Source: Sulfurimonas sp. (GTDB taxonomy: Bacteria; Campylobacterota; Campylobacteria; Campylobacterales; Sulfurimonadaceae). Taken from it: 64,000 nucleotides of DNA. Positions 1-9,748 of the stretch are shown here, one piece after another (positions within the stretch are counted from its first letter, which is position 1; the number at the start of each line of letters is the position of its first letter). The notes beneath the pieces were generated by a model, which saw nothing but the letters and a program-made list of their open reading frames with translations, did not search any database and was not told the origin of the DNA. The stretch spans positions 1-64,000 of the forward strand of contig JAOFSE010000004.1 in the NCBI GenBank assembly GCA_028044295.1, in the 5' to 3' direction. The translations under genes and the position numbers were made by a program.

Positions 1-683
1 GTAAAATAGAACCACTAGCAGCAGTTATAGAAGGTACTGTAATTACTCTCTCCGCTCTCTTTATACTTTATGGTGCACTAATTAAAATTGTACATCCCAG
101 AGATATTGATTTTATGATGGAGAGTGTATGGGTTATGTTGATATCAATAACAATCACTGCTGTTCTTGTTATATTTTTAAACTATGTAGTTAAAAGAACT
201 AATAACATGGTTATAAAAGCAGATGCCTTACACTATAAAACTGACCTATTTTCAAATAGTGTAGTACTTCTTGCTCTTGGCCTAATATCTATAACAGGTG
301 AACAGTTAATAGACCCTATTCTAGGTATTGGTATAGCTATTTTTATGATTTACTCATCTATACCAATTATAAAAGAAGGAATTTTAATGCTTCTTGATGC
401 CTCATTACAAGAGGATGAAATAGAAAAAATAAAAGATGTACTTAATAGCGAAGAGGCTATAACTAACTATCATTTTCTCCAAACAAGAGAATCAGGTTCT
501 CATGTATTTGTATCTGCTCATATTGTTTTCAATGTGAGTATTTCACTTTACGATGCACATCTGGTTTCAGATAAATTAGAATTAGGTATAAAGTCTTTGT
601 TTGAAGATAAAAAAGTACATGTAATAATGCACATGGATCCTTATGATGACTCTGAAATAAATGAAGAAGAAGACATCTACTAA
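1..683 (+). CDS. Cation diffusion facilitator (FieF/ZitB-like), C-terminal part, cut by window edge
   Basis: The reading frame is open from the left edge (first whole codon at base 3) to the stop at 681-683, so the first ATG at 114 is internal. The visible part starts with an EPLAA segment and a membrane helix, then another helix, and then the TM5 signature ADALHYKTD (about base 219), whose His and Asp belong to the HxxxD metal site of the CDF family. The cytoplasmic domain carries the FVSAHI and SLYDAH stretches and ends with HVIMHMDP. These match proton-coupled Zn/Fe/Mn efflux pumps of the inner membrane. The substrate cannot be told from this fragment. The last residues are very acidic. 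A lipoprotein gene follows 19 nt downstream. Confidence 0.88.
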   Translation, partial: KIEPLAAVIEGTVITLSALFILYGALIKIVHPRDIDFMMESVWVMLISITITAVLVIFLNYVVKRTNNMVIKADALHYKTDLFSNSVVLLALGLISITGEQLIDPILGIGIAIFMIYSSIPIIKEGILMLLDASLQEDEIEKIKDVLNSEEAITNYHFLQTRESGSHVFVSAHIVFNVSISLYDAHLVSDKLELGIKSLFEDKKVHVIMHMDPYDDSEINEEEDIY

Positions 684-702
684 TAATTTAATAGGAACCT
701 AA

Positions 703-3111
703 ATGTTTAAATTTGTAACTTCTTCAATCATAGTAGTACTGTTCACAGCATGTGGAACAAAGTACACTATACCGAATCTCTACGAAACTAACAAAACCTC
801 AAAAATAGTAAAACCAAAGAACTACGAGAAAGTACAAACAGCCTTTAAAAATTCGAAGCTCAATCAAGCTAAAAGCTCTCAGTGGTTAGACTCAACTAAA
901 CCAATAGAATTAAATATAATAGGACCAGTATATAAAAACCCTATAGAAAAACAATCAATAGCATATAAAAAACTATCGGCACTTATAAAGAAGATATCTA
1001 AAGACCCTAAACTACTAGATAAACTAAGTGGTAAAAACCTCTCTCAATACTTTTCTAAAATAAACTATACTCCATATAAACTAGCTTCAGATGAAGATGC
1101 TAAGTTTAACGCTGTCTATGACAAACGTTATGATGATAAAGAACAATTAGTATCTATACTAAGACAAACTAATGCAGCTGGAATTGATAAGTCTGAGAGA
1201 ACTTTAGCTTTATGGATAAATCCTGAAGAGTTAAAAGAGAACAAGTACACACTTGAAGGCTTTAAAACTGTAAAGACAGATACTAAAGAGAGAAATGCTC
1301 ACTACTATCACTTAACTAAAACAAACTCCAAGGGAGAAGATAATCAAGAGATTGTAAATGCTCTTCTTATGTTACTTCAAGACTCTATCCCAGAGTATGT
1401 AAGTATAGATAGAGCAGATATGCTAAAAGATGGTGAGAGCTTTAGAATTATCTATGATAATCCAGATGCTACAGCAACTGGAGAAGTATATAAGTTCACA
1501 ATCAAAAATGAACTTGATAAACTAAAAGAGAAACTAGATAAATCAACAGATAAAAAAGAAGTAAAACAACTTCAAGAAGATATAAAAACTCTAGAATCTT
1601 CAAGACAATGGAGAACTTTCCAAACTAAACAACTTATGTATACAACACCAGTATCTCAAGAGACAATAAACCTTCTAAAAGAGTATGACTATATACAAAC
1701 AGCACATACATATAATAGATTAACAGTAGAGACTACTAAGGAGATAAGTCAGGCTCTTAACATATCATTAGCAGACCCATACATCATGACTGTGTTTGAA
1801 CAGTATAGAGTTCTTCTAAATCAACTGGGGATATATGTTGGGGATGTTAGTCCTAAGGGGAAAGCTTACTATCTCGTAGGAATGGACAGATTTAAAAACG
1901 ATGAAGATAGAATGAACAGTGAAAATAGATTTCTTATGGCATATGATTTACAAGATTCTACAGGTCTTAATGACTCTGAAAAAGTAATAGAAAAAAAACA
2001 ATATGGACAATATTTTGGACTAAGTAATTCAGGTATCAATATTTTTGATAAAATCTACCAAGACATATATTCACAGCTTGGTAAACCTATTAAAATTGTT
2101 AAAGATTTATATGGTTTACACATCGGTAATAAAAAGTTTAGTTATTTAGTAGAAGATAAAAACGAAATTAGTATATGTGACATAAATAAAAATAAAGAGT
2201 GTCAGGTTGTTCAATTACAGATAAATGATACATATAAAAACCTCGTAAATAAAACTGCTCTTTCCCCAGATGAAAAAACAATCTACTTTTTAGGATTTAA
2301 TAATCAAAATCAATATATTATTCAATCATATGACATATTAACTAACACAAAACTTTTAGAACGAAATCATAGTACTAACTTCACTAGTGTACCCATAATG
2401 AACTCGGCAACGCTCCCATATTATCAATCAATCTTTAAAATTTCACCAAATGGTGAAATGATATCAGTACAAGTTAGTGGGGACAAAACTAAGGTCTTTG
2501 ATACTGCAAATTTTAAAGAATTAGCTCAGTTACCAACAGGAATTTTTAAATTTAGCCATGATAGTAAATATATTGCAATTAGCTATCCATATAAATCGGA
2601 TGGTTTTATCATAAGTATACATCATAAATGTGAAATATATGAGAGTAGAAATTTCAAGCTTCTAAACACCTATATAGCAGACCCTAAATATAGGCAAAAA
2701 AGTGGAGATTTAGTTGGTGCAATGCCTGAGTATTTTGATACAAAAAACAATTTATTATTTATCAACCATAATAAGAGAATTGTCTCTTGGAACTATGAAG
2801 CAGGAAGTACGAAGGAAAGTTATACTGCCCGTAAAGATATAGTGGAATCTTTTGCTATGATAAATACTATATCCGAGAATAAAAGGTACATAATTTATTT
2901 AGTTCCTAAATCCTCGACATCACTAAAGATATCTTTGTTTGATACTAAGCATAATCAATTTGTATATGATATTGATTTAAGTTCTGTATTTGCTGTTGAT
3001 ATGGGAAGTAAAATGGTATTTATAAAAGATAACCATTTAATTTTAAAACTTGATGAGGCAATTAAAATATATGACTTATCAGTTCTAAAAGTATTAGGTG
3101 ATGAGTTTTAG
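703..3111 (+). CDS. Large lipoprotein with C-terminal beta-propeller-like repeats, function unknown
   Basis: An 802-residue protein with a short N-terminal hydrophobic segment ending in the lipobox LFTAC (lipidated Cys17), so it should be anchored to a membrane facing the periplasm. The middle (about residues 60-440) is charged and partly helical, with a Lys/Glu-rich coiled stretch near 270-300. The last 330 residues contain repeating units of the type SPDEKTIYFLGF, SPNGEMISVQVSG and SHDSKYIAISYPY, spaced like WD40/TolB-type propeller blades. AGGA lies 8 nt before the ATG. I do not recognise the family. It follows the cation-efflux gene closely and may be cotranscribed with it. A scaffold or sensor role at the envelope is only a guess from the propeller. 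Confidence 0.75.
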   Translation: MFKFVTSSIIVVLFTACGTKYTIPNLYETNKTSKIVKPKNYEKVQTAFKNSKLNQAKSSQWLDSTKPIELNIIGPVYKNPIEKQSIAYKKLSALIKKISKDPKLLDKLSGKNLSQYFSKINYTPYKLASDEDAKFNAVYDKRYDDKEQLVSILRQTNAAGIDKSERTLALWINPEELKENKYTLEGFKTVKTDTKERNAHYYHLTKTNSKGEDNQEIVNALLMLLQDSIPEYVSIDRADMLKDGESFRIIYDNPDATATGEVYKFTIKNELDKLKEKLDKSTDKKEVKQLQEDIKTLESSRQWRTFQTKQLMYTTPVSQETINLLKEYDYIQTAHTYNRLTVETTKEISQALNISLADPYIMTVFEQYRVLLNQLGIYVGDVSPKGKAYYLVGMDRFKNDEDRMNSENRFLMAYDLQDSTGLNDSEKVIEKKQYGQYFGLSNSGINIFDKIYQDIYSQLGKPIKIVKDLYGLHIGNKKFSYLVEDKNEISICDINKNKECQVVQLQINDTYKNLVNKTALSPDEKTIYFLGFNNQNQYIIQSYDILTNTKLLERNHSTNFTSVPIMNSATLPYYQSIFKISPNGEMISVQVSGDKTKVFDTANFKELAQLPTGIFKFSHDSKYIAISYPYKSDGFIISIHHKCEIYESRNFKLLNTYIADPKYRQKSGDLVGAMPEYFDTKNNLLFINHNKRIVSWNYEAGSTKESYTARKDIVESFAMINTISENKRYIIYLVPKSSTSLKISLFDTKHNQFVYDIDLSSVFAVDMGSKMVFIKDNHLILKLDEAIKIYDLSVLKVLGDEF

Positions 3112-3138
3112 TCAAGAACTAAAACATACATGTAGAGT

Positions 3139-4707
3139 TTACTTAGCAAACTCTACAGCCCTACTTTCACGGATAACATTTACTTTTATCTCGCCTGGAT
3201 ATTGAACCTTTTCTTCTATCTCTTTGGCAATTTCCTGTGCCATTAAAACAGACTCATCATCGTTTACAAGTGTAGCATTAACTATAACTCTTACTTCACG
3301 ACCAGCATTAATAGCGTAAGATTGTTTTACACCATCATGTGAAGATGCTATCTCCTCTATCTCTGTTACACGCTTTAAGAAACTCTCTAGTACTTCACGT
3401 CTAGCACCTGGTCTTGCAGCAGAGAGTGCATCAGCTGCACAAACAGCACCACACTCTATAGAGTTTATCTCTTCGTGTCCGTGATGAGCATATATAGCAT
3501 TTATAACAACACTATGTTCATCGTAACGGTTACAAACATCAACTCCCAGATCAACATGACTTCCGTCATGATCATGTGTAAGTGACTTACCTATGTCATG
3601 TAAAAGACCCGCACGTTTTGCAAGTCTAGCATCACCACCCATCTCAGAAGCCATAAGCCCAGCTAAGTGAGCAACTTCGAGTGTATGTGCTAGAGCATTT
3701 TGACCATAAGACGCACGGTAACGCAGCTTACCAATCAACTTCATAAGTTCAGGGTGCATAACACCTATATCCATATCAGCGATAAGCTCTTCACCTTCAC
3801 TAAGTATAGAGGCTTCAAACTCATCACAAACTTTTGAATGTATCTCTTCTATACGTGCTGGCTGAATTCTTCCATCATCTATGAGAAGCTCAAGAGTTTT
3901 TGTTGCTATTGCTCTACGGTATAGATTAAAACTACTTACTTGTATGGTATTTGGGGTATCATCAATAATAATATCAACACCTAAAAGTGTCTCAAGGGCT
4001 TTAATATTTCTACCCTCTTTACCAATAATCCTACCTTTTAGTTCATCATCATTGAGATGTACTGAGTTAGTAAGTCTCTCAGAGGCAAACTCACCTGCAA
4101 AACGGCTTGTAGCTTGAGCTAATATATAGTTAGCTTTTTTCTTGCCCTCTTTTTTAGCCTCATTTTCATACTTTCTGACAATGTGTGCTATTTCTCCACG
4201 AGATTTCTCTTCAACCTTTTCAAGTAAAAGAGTTCTAGCCTCATCAGTAGTCATCCCTGCACAGTTTTCCATAGCATGTATGGCTTTATCAACTTGTTGT
4301 TGGTAACGCTGTTTTAGTGTCTCTACAGACTTTTCATTTCTAGATAAATCAACTTTTCTTGCTTTAAAGGCTACTACTTCATCTTGAAGTCTTCTCTCTT
4401 CAGTCTGTTTATAGCGTTTAAAACGTTGCTCTTTATGTACGACATCATCTTCTCTTTGACTCAAGTCTGCTTTTGCTTTTTGCTTTACACTTTCTAGTTT
4501 TCTATCAGCTTCTAGTTCAATCTCTTTTGATTTAACGTTAGCCTTACTTAAAAGTATTTGTGCTTCACTCTCTATCGCACTCGCTTTTGCTTTTGCTTTT
4601 TGTACATAAATTTCAAAATTAGCATCAGTTATTTTTCTTGAAACAAAAAAACCTACAAGCCCACTAACGGTAGCAATTGAGCCACCAATTAGAATCTCGT
4701 TTAACAT
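3139..4707 (-). CDS. rny: Ribonuclease Y
   Basis: Membrane-anchored endoribonuclease that starts mRNA decay. The 522 residues have the full family order: an N-terminal membrane helix (about 5-25), a long Lys/Glu-rich coiled coil (about 35-170), a KH RNA-binding domain with GRIIGKEGRNIKALE (about 225-240), and an HD hydrolase domain with LAHTLEVAHL and LLHDIGKS (about 340-375). The His-Asp metal ligands are intact. The start has AGGAAATAAAA just upstream and lies inside the 3' end of the preceding cyclo-ligase gene, a 44-nt overlap that suggests translational coupling. The length is normal for the family. Confidence 0.96.
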   Translation of the reverse strand: MLNEILIGGSIATVSGLVGFFVSRKITDANFEIYVQKAKAKASAIESEAQILLSKANVKSKEIELEADRKLESVKQKAKADLSQREDDVVHKEQRFKRYKQTEERRLQDEVVAFKARKVDLSRNEKSVETLKQRYQQQVDKAIHAMENCAGMTTDEARTLLLEKVEEKSRGEIAHIVRKYENEAKKEGKKKANYILAQATSRFAGEFASERLTNSVHLNDDELKGRIIGKEGRNIKALETLLGVDIIIDDTPNTIQVSSFNLYRRAIATKTLELLIDDGRIQPARIEEIHSKVCDEFEASILSEGEELIADMDIGVMHPELMKLIGKLRYRASYGQNALAHTLEVAHLAGLMASEMGGDARLAKRAGLLHDIGKSLTHDHDGSHVDLGVDVCNRYDEHSVVINAIYAHHGHEEINSIECGAVCAADALSAARPGARREVLESFLKRVTEIEEIASSHDGVKQSYAINAGREVRVIVNATLVNDDESVLMAQEIAKEIEEKVQYPGEIKVNVIRESRAVEFAK

Positions 4708-5257
4708 TTTTATTTCCTATTTTTACATTTTTAGCGATTAATACATCACATGTGACATCATATTCATCACAAATAAATTCTTTTGTGTAACAAAGGTTAG
4801 ACTGAACAAAAATTATATATGGTCTCTTTTTTAACTTAGCAAAGAAACGATCATACATTCCTTTTCCAAAGCCAACTCTTTGTAAATTACCATCAACACC
4901 AACTACTGGTACAACGGCTATATCAATCTCATTTATATCTCTTAAACTATTTCCCGCTTCATAAATACCGAATTTTTTTCTCTTAAGCGGTAGCCTAAAT
5001 GGTACCATCTTAAAACTTTCTCCAACCATAAATGGAACATATACCTCATGCTTTCTTCTTAGCCCATGCAGAGTCTTATATATATTAACTTCTGTTTGCA
5101 TGGGAGTATATAGTAGTATTTTTGGATTTTTAAATTTGCTTAGTTCTCTTTGAAGTGTCTGATTTAAATGAGCATCATCATATATTTTATTATGAAAAGA
5201 ATTTTCCTTCATCTTTTTTATACAATTTTCTCTAAATATAGTTTTTGTAAGAGGCAT
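4664..5257 (-). CDS. 5-formyltetrahydrofolate cyclo-ligase family protein
   Basis: Probable 5-formyl-THF to 5,10-methenyl-THF cyclo-ligase (MTHFS/YgfA family), an ATP-dependent folate salvage enzyme in the cytoplasm. The key family motif GFGKGMYDRF is present around residue 130, followed by the QSNLCY strand that corresponds to the usual hydrophobic segment. Basic residues near the N-terminus (TKTIFRENCIKKMKE) fit the nucleotide-binding start of the family. At 197 residues the length is usual. The last 15 codons overlap the start of rny in another frame. The opposite-strand neighbour, a thioredoxin-like lipoprotein gene, starts 63 nt away, so the two share a divergent promoter region. Confidence 0.85.
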   Translation of the reverse strand: MPLTKTIFRENCIKKMKENSFHNKIYDDAHLNQTLQRELSKFKNPKILLYTPMQTEVNIYKTLHGLRRKHEVYVPFMVGESFKMVPFRLPLKRKKFGIYEAGNSLRDINEIDIAVVPVVGVDGNLQRVGFGKGMYDRFFAKLKKRPYIIFVQSNLCYTKEFICDEYDVTCDVLIAKNVKIGNKNVKRDSNWWLNCYR

Positions 5258-5320
5258 GTTAAATCTTTATGGCTATAATTTCTTTTATTTTACTCTAAAA
5301 ACACAAAACTAAGGTAACAA

Positions 5321-5872
5321 ATGTTAAAAAAATACACTTTACTACTATCAATACTCACAGCTCTAACTTTTCAAGCATGTTCAAACGATGAAGAAACTAC
5401 TAACGACATAATCTCAACTAGAGACTTTACACTAAATGGTCTTGATAAAAAAACATATACTATTAAAAAACAAGGCGCAGAGTTCATTCTAGATGAAGCT
5501 AAAGGCAAGGTTATAATCTTTGATATCTTTGCTACTTGGTGCCCACCTTGTCGTGGAGCGGCTACGCACTTAACGTCTTTACAAAAAAAGTACAAAGAGG
5601 ACCTAATTATCCTAGGTATAACTATAGAGGATGGTATTTCTGACACTAAACTTTTAGAGTTTAGAAAAGAGTATAACGCTGAGTATATCTTAGTTAACTC
5701 GAAAGAAAACCGTGCCTTAACATCTGCAATAGTTAGTGAGTTAAAACTTGGAGAGAGACATCCTATTCCACTTATGGCTATGTACAAAGATGGTAAACTA
5801 ATCAATCACTATGTTGGTGCGACAGAAGAAGAGTTTATTGAAAGCGATATAAAAAGAGCTTTAGGTAAATAA
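5321..5872 (+). CDS. TlpA/ResA-like thioredoxin-fold lipoprotein
   Basis: A 183-residue exported thiol-disulfide protein. The N-terminus has a lipoprotein signal with lipobox FQACS (Cys about 20). The thioredoxin-fold part carries [10 protein letters not shown], a CPPC active site typical of the reducing TlpA/ResA/CcmG branch used in periplasmic cysteine reduction and cytochrome c maturation. A cis-Pro segment ([10 protein letters not shown]) is visible downstream. The stop codon overlaps the ftsY start by one base (TAATG), so the two genes should be cotranscribed. The physiological target cannot be read from the sequence. Confidence 0.88.
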   Translation: MLKKYTLLLSILTALTFQACSNDEETTNDIISTRDFTLNGLDKKTYTIKKQGAEFILDEAKGKVIIFDIFATWCPPCRGAATHLTSLQKKYKEDLIILGITIEDGISDTKLLEFRKEYNAEYILVNSKENRALTSAIVSELKLGERHPIPLMAMYKDGKLINHYVGATEEEFIESDIKRALGK

Positions 5873-6750
5873 TGTTTGGCTTTATAAAAAAATCACTTTC
5901 AAAAACTGCTGATGCTATAAAGTCAGTTGCTCCAAAGAGAAAAGTAAGTTTTTCTAAAGATGAACTTGAAGATATATTACTAGAAGCTGATGTTGAATAC
6001 GACCTAGTTGAACTAATGTTAAACGAGATGTACCAGACTAAAATTACGCGTGATATCTTGCGATCAAAACTTCTCGCTACACTTGCTTACACATCATATA
6101 CAGAACCAGAATATACCGCTCCTTTTGTTGAGTTAATAGTTGGTGTAAACGGTGCTGGAAAAACTACAACCATTTCAAAACTAGCACAACGCTATAAAAA
6201 TGAGGGTAAGAAAGTAATGCTTGGAGCTGGAGATACATTTCGTGCAGCTGCTATAGAGCAACTAACGCAATGGTCTAAAAAACTAGATATTCCGATAGTT
6301 TCTTCTGCTCAAGGACACGACAGTTCTGCTGTTGCGTTCGATACTATAGACTCTGCGAAATCTAAAGGTTTTGACAATGTTATTATTGACACAGCAGGAC
6401 GTCTTCACACTCAAACTAATCTAGCAAATGAATTAAAAAAAATAAATCGTATTTGTGATAAAGCTCATGCAGGATCGCCTCATAGAACTGTACTTATTAT
6501 TGATGGTACACAAGGTAACTCTGCGATAGCTCAAGCAAAAGCATTTAACGAAATGATAGGTATAGATGGAATTATTATCACTAAGCTAGATGGAACTGCA
6601 AAAGGTGGAAGTATATTCAGTATAGCTTATGCTCTTGAACTACCAATTCTTTATGTAGGAACTGGTGAACAACCTGAAAATCTTACTCCATTTAACAAGT
6701 ATGAATTTGTTGATGGCCTGCTAGATATTATTTTTGAAGAAGAAGACTAA
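5872..6750 (+). CDS. ftsY: Signal recognition particle receptor FtsY
   Basis: SRP receptor GTPase that docks ribosome-nascent chains at the Sec translocon. The 292 residues hold an N domain (about 1-85) and the G domain with the P-loop [10 protein letters not shown] (91-100), the insertion-box region [11 protein letters not shown], the G3 motif DTAGR, the G4 motif TKLD followed by GTAKGG, and the closing GTGEQPENL. The long acidic A domain of E. coli FtsY is absent, leaving a short basic amphipathic N-terminus ([10 protein letters not shown]), as in many non-enteric bacteria. It overlaps the upstream thioredoxin-like gene by one base. A hairpin with a short T-run follows the stop. Confidence 0.97.
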   Translation: MFGFIKKSLSKTADAIKSVAPKRKVSFSKDELEDILLEADVEYDLVELMLNEMYQTKITRDILRSKLLATLAYTSYTEPEYTAPFVELIVGVNGAGKTTTISKLAQRYKNEGKKVMLGAGDTFRAAAIEQLTQWSKKLDIPIVSSAQGHDSSAVAFDTIDSAKSKGFDNVIIDTAGRLHTQTNLANELKKINRICDKAHAGSPHRTVLIIDGTQGNSAIAQAKAFNEMIGIDGIIITKLDGTAKGGSIFSIAYALELPILYVGTGEQPENLTPFNKYEFVDGLLDIIFEEED

Positions 6751-6770
6751 AACTCACTTACCACTTTAAG

Positions 6771-6793
6771 AATATGGCAATTTGCCATATTTT
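6771..6793 (+). terminator. Candidate terminator hairpin after ftsY
   Basis: AATATGGC pairs with GCCATATT around a 5-nt loop, followed by a TTTT run. It lies 20 nt after the ftsY stop and before radA. The stem is AT-rich, so termination may be partial. Confidence 0.45.
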
Positions 6794-6851
6794 AAACTCC
6801 TACATGTAAAAACAATTATAATTACCTCATAAGAAACTAAAAGGCTAAAGC

Positions 6852-8198
6852 ATGGCTAAGAAAAAGATTTTATTTGAGTGTCAACACTGTGGACTAACAA
6901 CTCCAAAGTGGATGGGTAAATGTACTAATTGTGGATCTTGGGACTCATTTGTTGAGCTAAATGAACATCAACAAGAGGTTGTTAAACAGACAAAATCAAC
7001 TACTTCTACAGGTTCAAAAGCACTGAGTATAAATGATATTGTAGAAGAAGAAGTTTATAGGTTTTCATCTAAAGATGATGAACTAGACATGGTACTTGGC
7101 GGTGGTATAGTTCCAGGTTCACTAACACTTATAGGTGGTAGTCCTGGTGTTGGTAAATCTACGCTACTTCTAAAAGTTGGTGGAGACATAGCATCTAGTG
7201 GTAAAAATGTTCTTTATGTAACAGGAGAGGAATCAAGTGGACAGATAAAACTTCGTGCAAATAGACTAAATGCAAACCAAGACTCACTCTACCTACTAAG
7301 TGAGATAAGACTAGAACAAGTTTTAGTTGAACTTGAACATAGGGAATATGATTTTTTAATTATAGATTCTATTCAAACTCTATATTCTGAAAATATTTCT
7401 TCTGCACCTGGTTCTGTTACACAAGTTAGACAAATCACTTTTGAACTTATGCGTATCGCTAAAGAGAAAGATATAGCTATATTTATAATAGGACATATTA
7501 CCAAAGAAGGCTCTATTGCAGGGCCTCGTGTACTAGAACATATGGTTGACACTGTATTGTATTTTGAAGGTGACTCTTCTCAAGAGCTTAGAATTCTTAG
7601 AGGATTTAAAAACCGTTTTGGTCCTACTAGTGAAATAGGCGTTTTTGAGATGAGAAATGATGGTCTGGTATCTGCAACAGATGTCGCATCAAGATTTTTC
7701 AACAGAAACTCTGAACAAGCAGGTTCAGCACTAACTGTAATCATGGAAGGATCACGACCAATAATACTAGAAGTTCAAGCACTTGTTTCAGAGTCTCATA
7801 CTCCAAATTCTAAACGTCAAGCAACAGGTTTTGATAACAATAGATTAAATATGCTATTAGCATTACTTGAGAGAAAACTAGAGATTCCACTGTCAGGTTA
7901 CGATGTATTTATAAATATTACCGGTGGAATTAAAATCACTGAAACATCAGCTGACCTAGCAATTTTAGCTGCCATTATAAGTAGTTTTAGAGACAGAGTA
8001 ATATCTAAAGAAACTGTATTTATTGGTGAAGTATCTTTAGTTGGTGACGTTAGAGAAGTATATGCAATGGATGTAAGACTCAAAGAGGCTAAAATGCAAA
8101 ATATAACTAAGGCCCTACTATCTAAAAAGCCTCTTGAAAAGACTTCTATTAAGACCTTTGTAGTAGATGAAGTTACAAAACTCTTAGAATGGTACTAG
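6852..8198 (+). CDS. radA: DNA repair protein RadA
   Basis: RecA-like ATPase that drives branch migration during recombinational repair. The 448 residues show the family order: a four-cysteine zinc finger (C10, C13, C24, C27), a RecA-type core with Walker A GGSPGVGKST (about 94-103), the RadA-specific KNRFG motif in FKNRFGPTSE, and a C-terminal Lon-protease-like domain with an ITGGIKITETSADLA segment. AAAGG lies upstream of the ATG. It stands alone between the ftsY terminator and fliL. Length and motifs are complete. Confidence 0.97.
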   Translation: MAKKKILFECQHCGLTTPKWMGKCTNCGSWDSFVELNEHQQEVVKQTKSTTSTGSKALSINDIVEEEVYRFSSKDDELDMVLGGGIVPGSLTLIGGSPGVGKSTLLLKVGGDIASSGKNVLYVTGEESSGQIKLRANRLNANQDSLYLLSEIRLEQVLVELEHREYDFLIIDSIQTLYSENISSAPGSVTQVRQITFELMRIAKEKDIAIFIIGHITKEGSIAGPRVLEHMVDTVLYFEGDSSQELRILRGFKNRFGPTSEIGVFEMRNDGLVSATDVASRFFNRNSEQAGSALTVIMEGSRPIILEVQALVSESHTPNSKRQATGFDNNRLNMLLALLERKLEIPLSGYDVFINITGGIKITETSADLAILAAIISSFRDRVISKETVFIGEVSLVGDVREVYAMDVRLKEAKMQNITKALLSKKPLEKTSIKTFVVDEVTKLLEWY

Positions 8199-8296
8199 TT
8201 TATAAGCTAAATTAACCCTAAAAAATGTATAATCTTTAAAATTAGTGAAATTATTTCCGATATAGTAGTAACTAAAACCAGATTCAAGGAAGAAAA

Positions 8297-8854
8297 ATGG
8301 CTGAAGAAGAGAACACAGAAGAGAACCAAACAGAAGCAAAACCCAAAAACACACTAATGATTGTAATCATAGCAGTACTAGTACTAATCATAATAGCTGG
8401 TGCAGTTATAGCTGTTTTACTAATGGGTGGAGATGATGAAGCTCAAATGCAACAACAAAATGCTCCACAAATGCAAGAAAAGAGTTCATCAAGTAGTAGT
8501 TCAAGTAGAAAACGTTCTACTAATATGGTATCTTCGAGAAAACTAAATGATATAGGGATTCTATATCCACTAGATACATTTACAGTAAATCTTAAAAGTG
8601 ATGCTGGTCGTCGTTACTTAAAAGCTACTATCTCGCTTGAGTTAAATGGTGAAGAGTTAAGCATAGAACTTGACAACAAATCACCAGTTATCAGAGATAG
8701 AATCATAAGAATCCTATCTTCTAAAACACTAGAAGAGATTAGCTCTAAAAAAGGGAAACAAAAAGTTTCAGAACAAATCATAGATACAATGAACTCTATG
8801 ATTGTTGATGGAAGTGTTAAGGGTATTTACTTTACTGAGTTTGTAATCCAGTAA
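8297..8854 (+). CDS. fliL: Flagellar basal-body protein FliL
   Basis: Single-pass inner-membrane protein associated with flagellar stators. The 185 residues comprise an acidic cytoplasmic N-terminus, one membrane helix (about 21-43), a Gln/Ser-rich linker with a run of eight serines (about 64-71), and a periplasmic FliL domain beginning at YPLDTFTVNL and ending with GIYFTEFVIQ, the usual C-terminal signature. TCAAGGAAG before the ATG is a good ribosome site. acpS begins at the next base after the stop, so the two are translated from one message. No other flagellar gene lies in the window. Confidence 0.95.
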   Translation: MAEEENTEENQTEAKPKNTLMIVIIAVLVLIIIAGAVIAVLLMGGDDEAQMQQQNAPQMQEKSSSSSSSSRKRSTNMVSSRKLNDIGILYPLDTFTVNLKSDAGRRYLKATISLELNGEELSIELDNKSPVIRDRIIRILSSKTLEEISSKKGKQKVSEQIIDTMNSMIVDGSVKGIYFTEFVIQ

Positions 8855-9220
8855 ATGATAGGCATAGACCTAATAAAAACCTCTCGTATGAATCGCTTAA
8901 TAGAGCGATTTGGCGATAAAGCCCTCCAAAGATTTCTTAATTCAGACGAAATACATTTAGTAAAAAACTATAAAACTGCATCTGGATTTTGGGCTGCCAA
9001 AGAGGCTGTATCAAAAGCCTTAGGAGTTGGAATTGGGAGTGATTGTAACTTTCATGATATTGAGATACAAAAGACACCAAGAGGTGCACCAACTTTAAAA
9101 CTATCTAAAAAACTAATAGACAATTTTAATATCATAGATACTAGCTTATCTATTACACACGATGGAGATTATGCAGTAGCTGTAGTAGCTATAGAATCAA
9201 CCACCACCAACAAAGTCTAA
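8855..9220 (+). CDS. acpS: Holo-[acyl-carrier-protein] synthase
   Basis: Transfers 4'-phosphopantetheine from CoA to acyl carrier protein. The 121-residue protein carries both magnesium-binding signatures: GIDL at the N-terminus (Asp5) and FWAAKEAVSKALG (Glu50), followed by the SITHDGDYAVAVV C-terminal strand. It follows fliL with no gap. Its last 24 bases overlap the convergent thiS gene. Confidence 0.95.
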   Translation: MIGIDLIKTSRMNRLIERFGDKALQRFLNSDEIHLVKNYKTASGFWAAKEAVSKALGVGIGSDCNFHDIEIQKTPRGAPTLKLSKKLIDNFNIIDTSLSITHDGDYAVAVVAIESTTTNKV

Positions 9221-9397
9221 TAACTCTAACTTATCACCATCGCAAAGCTTATGAGTATTCCAACTGTCTTGTTTTACAATTTCCATATTTACAGCAGCGG
9301 CCATAACCTTACCAGTAAGTCCTAGTGTTTCTAGTGCTTTTTCTAAAGTTACACTCTCTTCTAGCTCTCTTTTTTCGCCATTTATTATTATATTCAT
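9197..9397 (-). CDS. thiS: Sulfur carrier protein ThiS
   Basis: A 66-residue ubiquitin-fold protein that carries sulfur as a C-terminal thiocarboxylate for thiazole synthesis. It begins with IIINGEKREL, has the family's hydrophobic core (LEKALETLGL), and ends in LDFVGGG, giving the required terminal Gly-Gly. It converges on acpS with a 24-nt tail overlap. A ThiF/MoeB-like activating enzyme lies about 4.4 kb upstream on the same strand (13817-14488) and could be its partner; that link is inferred. Confidence 0.9.
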   Translation of the reverse strand: MNIIINGEKRELEESVTLEKALETLGLTGKVMAAAVNMEIVKQDSWNTHKLCDGDKLELLDFVGGG

Positions 9398-9415
9398 TCT
9401 TTTTTCTTTTATATT

Positions 9416-9748
9416 TTAATCACTACATGTAGATGCACTAATCATCTGTCCGTAGTTGTCTGTATTTTCTTTTCCAATAAAAGTATAAGTACCTATACTT
9501 AAAGTATATGAGTTATTATCAACTTCTAGTCCATCACAATTAACTTTTTTACCTTGGTTAAACTTCGTTACCACATTTAACATATTTTCTCTTTTAGAGC
9601 TACTATATGTATTAAAGGCTATAGCTAATATAACTACAGAAAAAACACTTGCCGTAACTAGAATTTTTTGTTGTTTAGTAAGTTCTGTAAAATAGTGTAA
9701 ACTTAAAAAGAAAAGTCCAACTATTACTAAACCAGCTATATAAGCCAT
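9416..9748 (-). CDS. Small membrane protein after murC, unknown function
   Basis: A 110-residue protein with two N-terminal membrane helices (about 3-19 and 29-46) and a C-terminal soluble part with two cysteines (VNCDGLEV and ISASTCSD), which would be exposed on one face and could form a disulfide if periplasmic. The start codon overlaps the murC stop by one base (TAATG), so it is translated with murC. I do not recognise the family. Confidence 0.75.
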   Translation of the reverse strand: MAYIAGLVIVGLFFLSLHYFTELTKQQKILVTASVFSVVILAIAFNTYSSSKRENMLNVVTKFNQGKKVNCDGLEVDNNSYTLSIGTYTFIGKENTDNYGQMISASTCSD

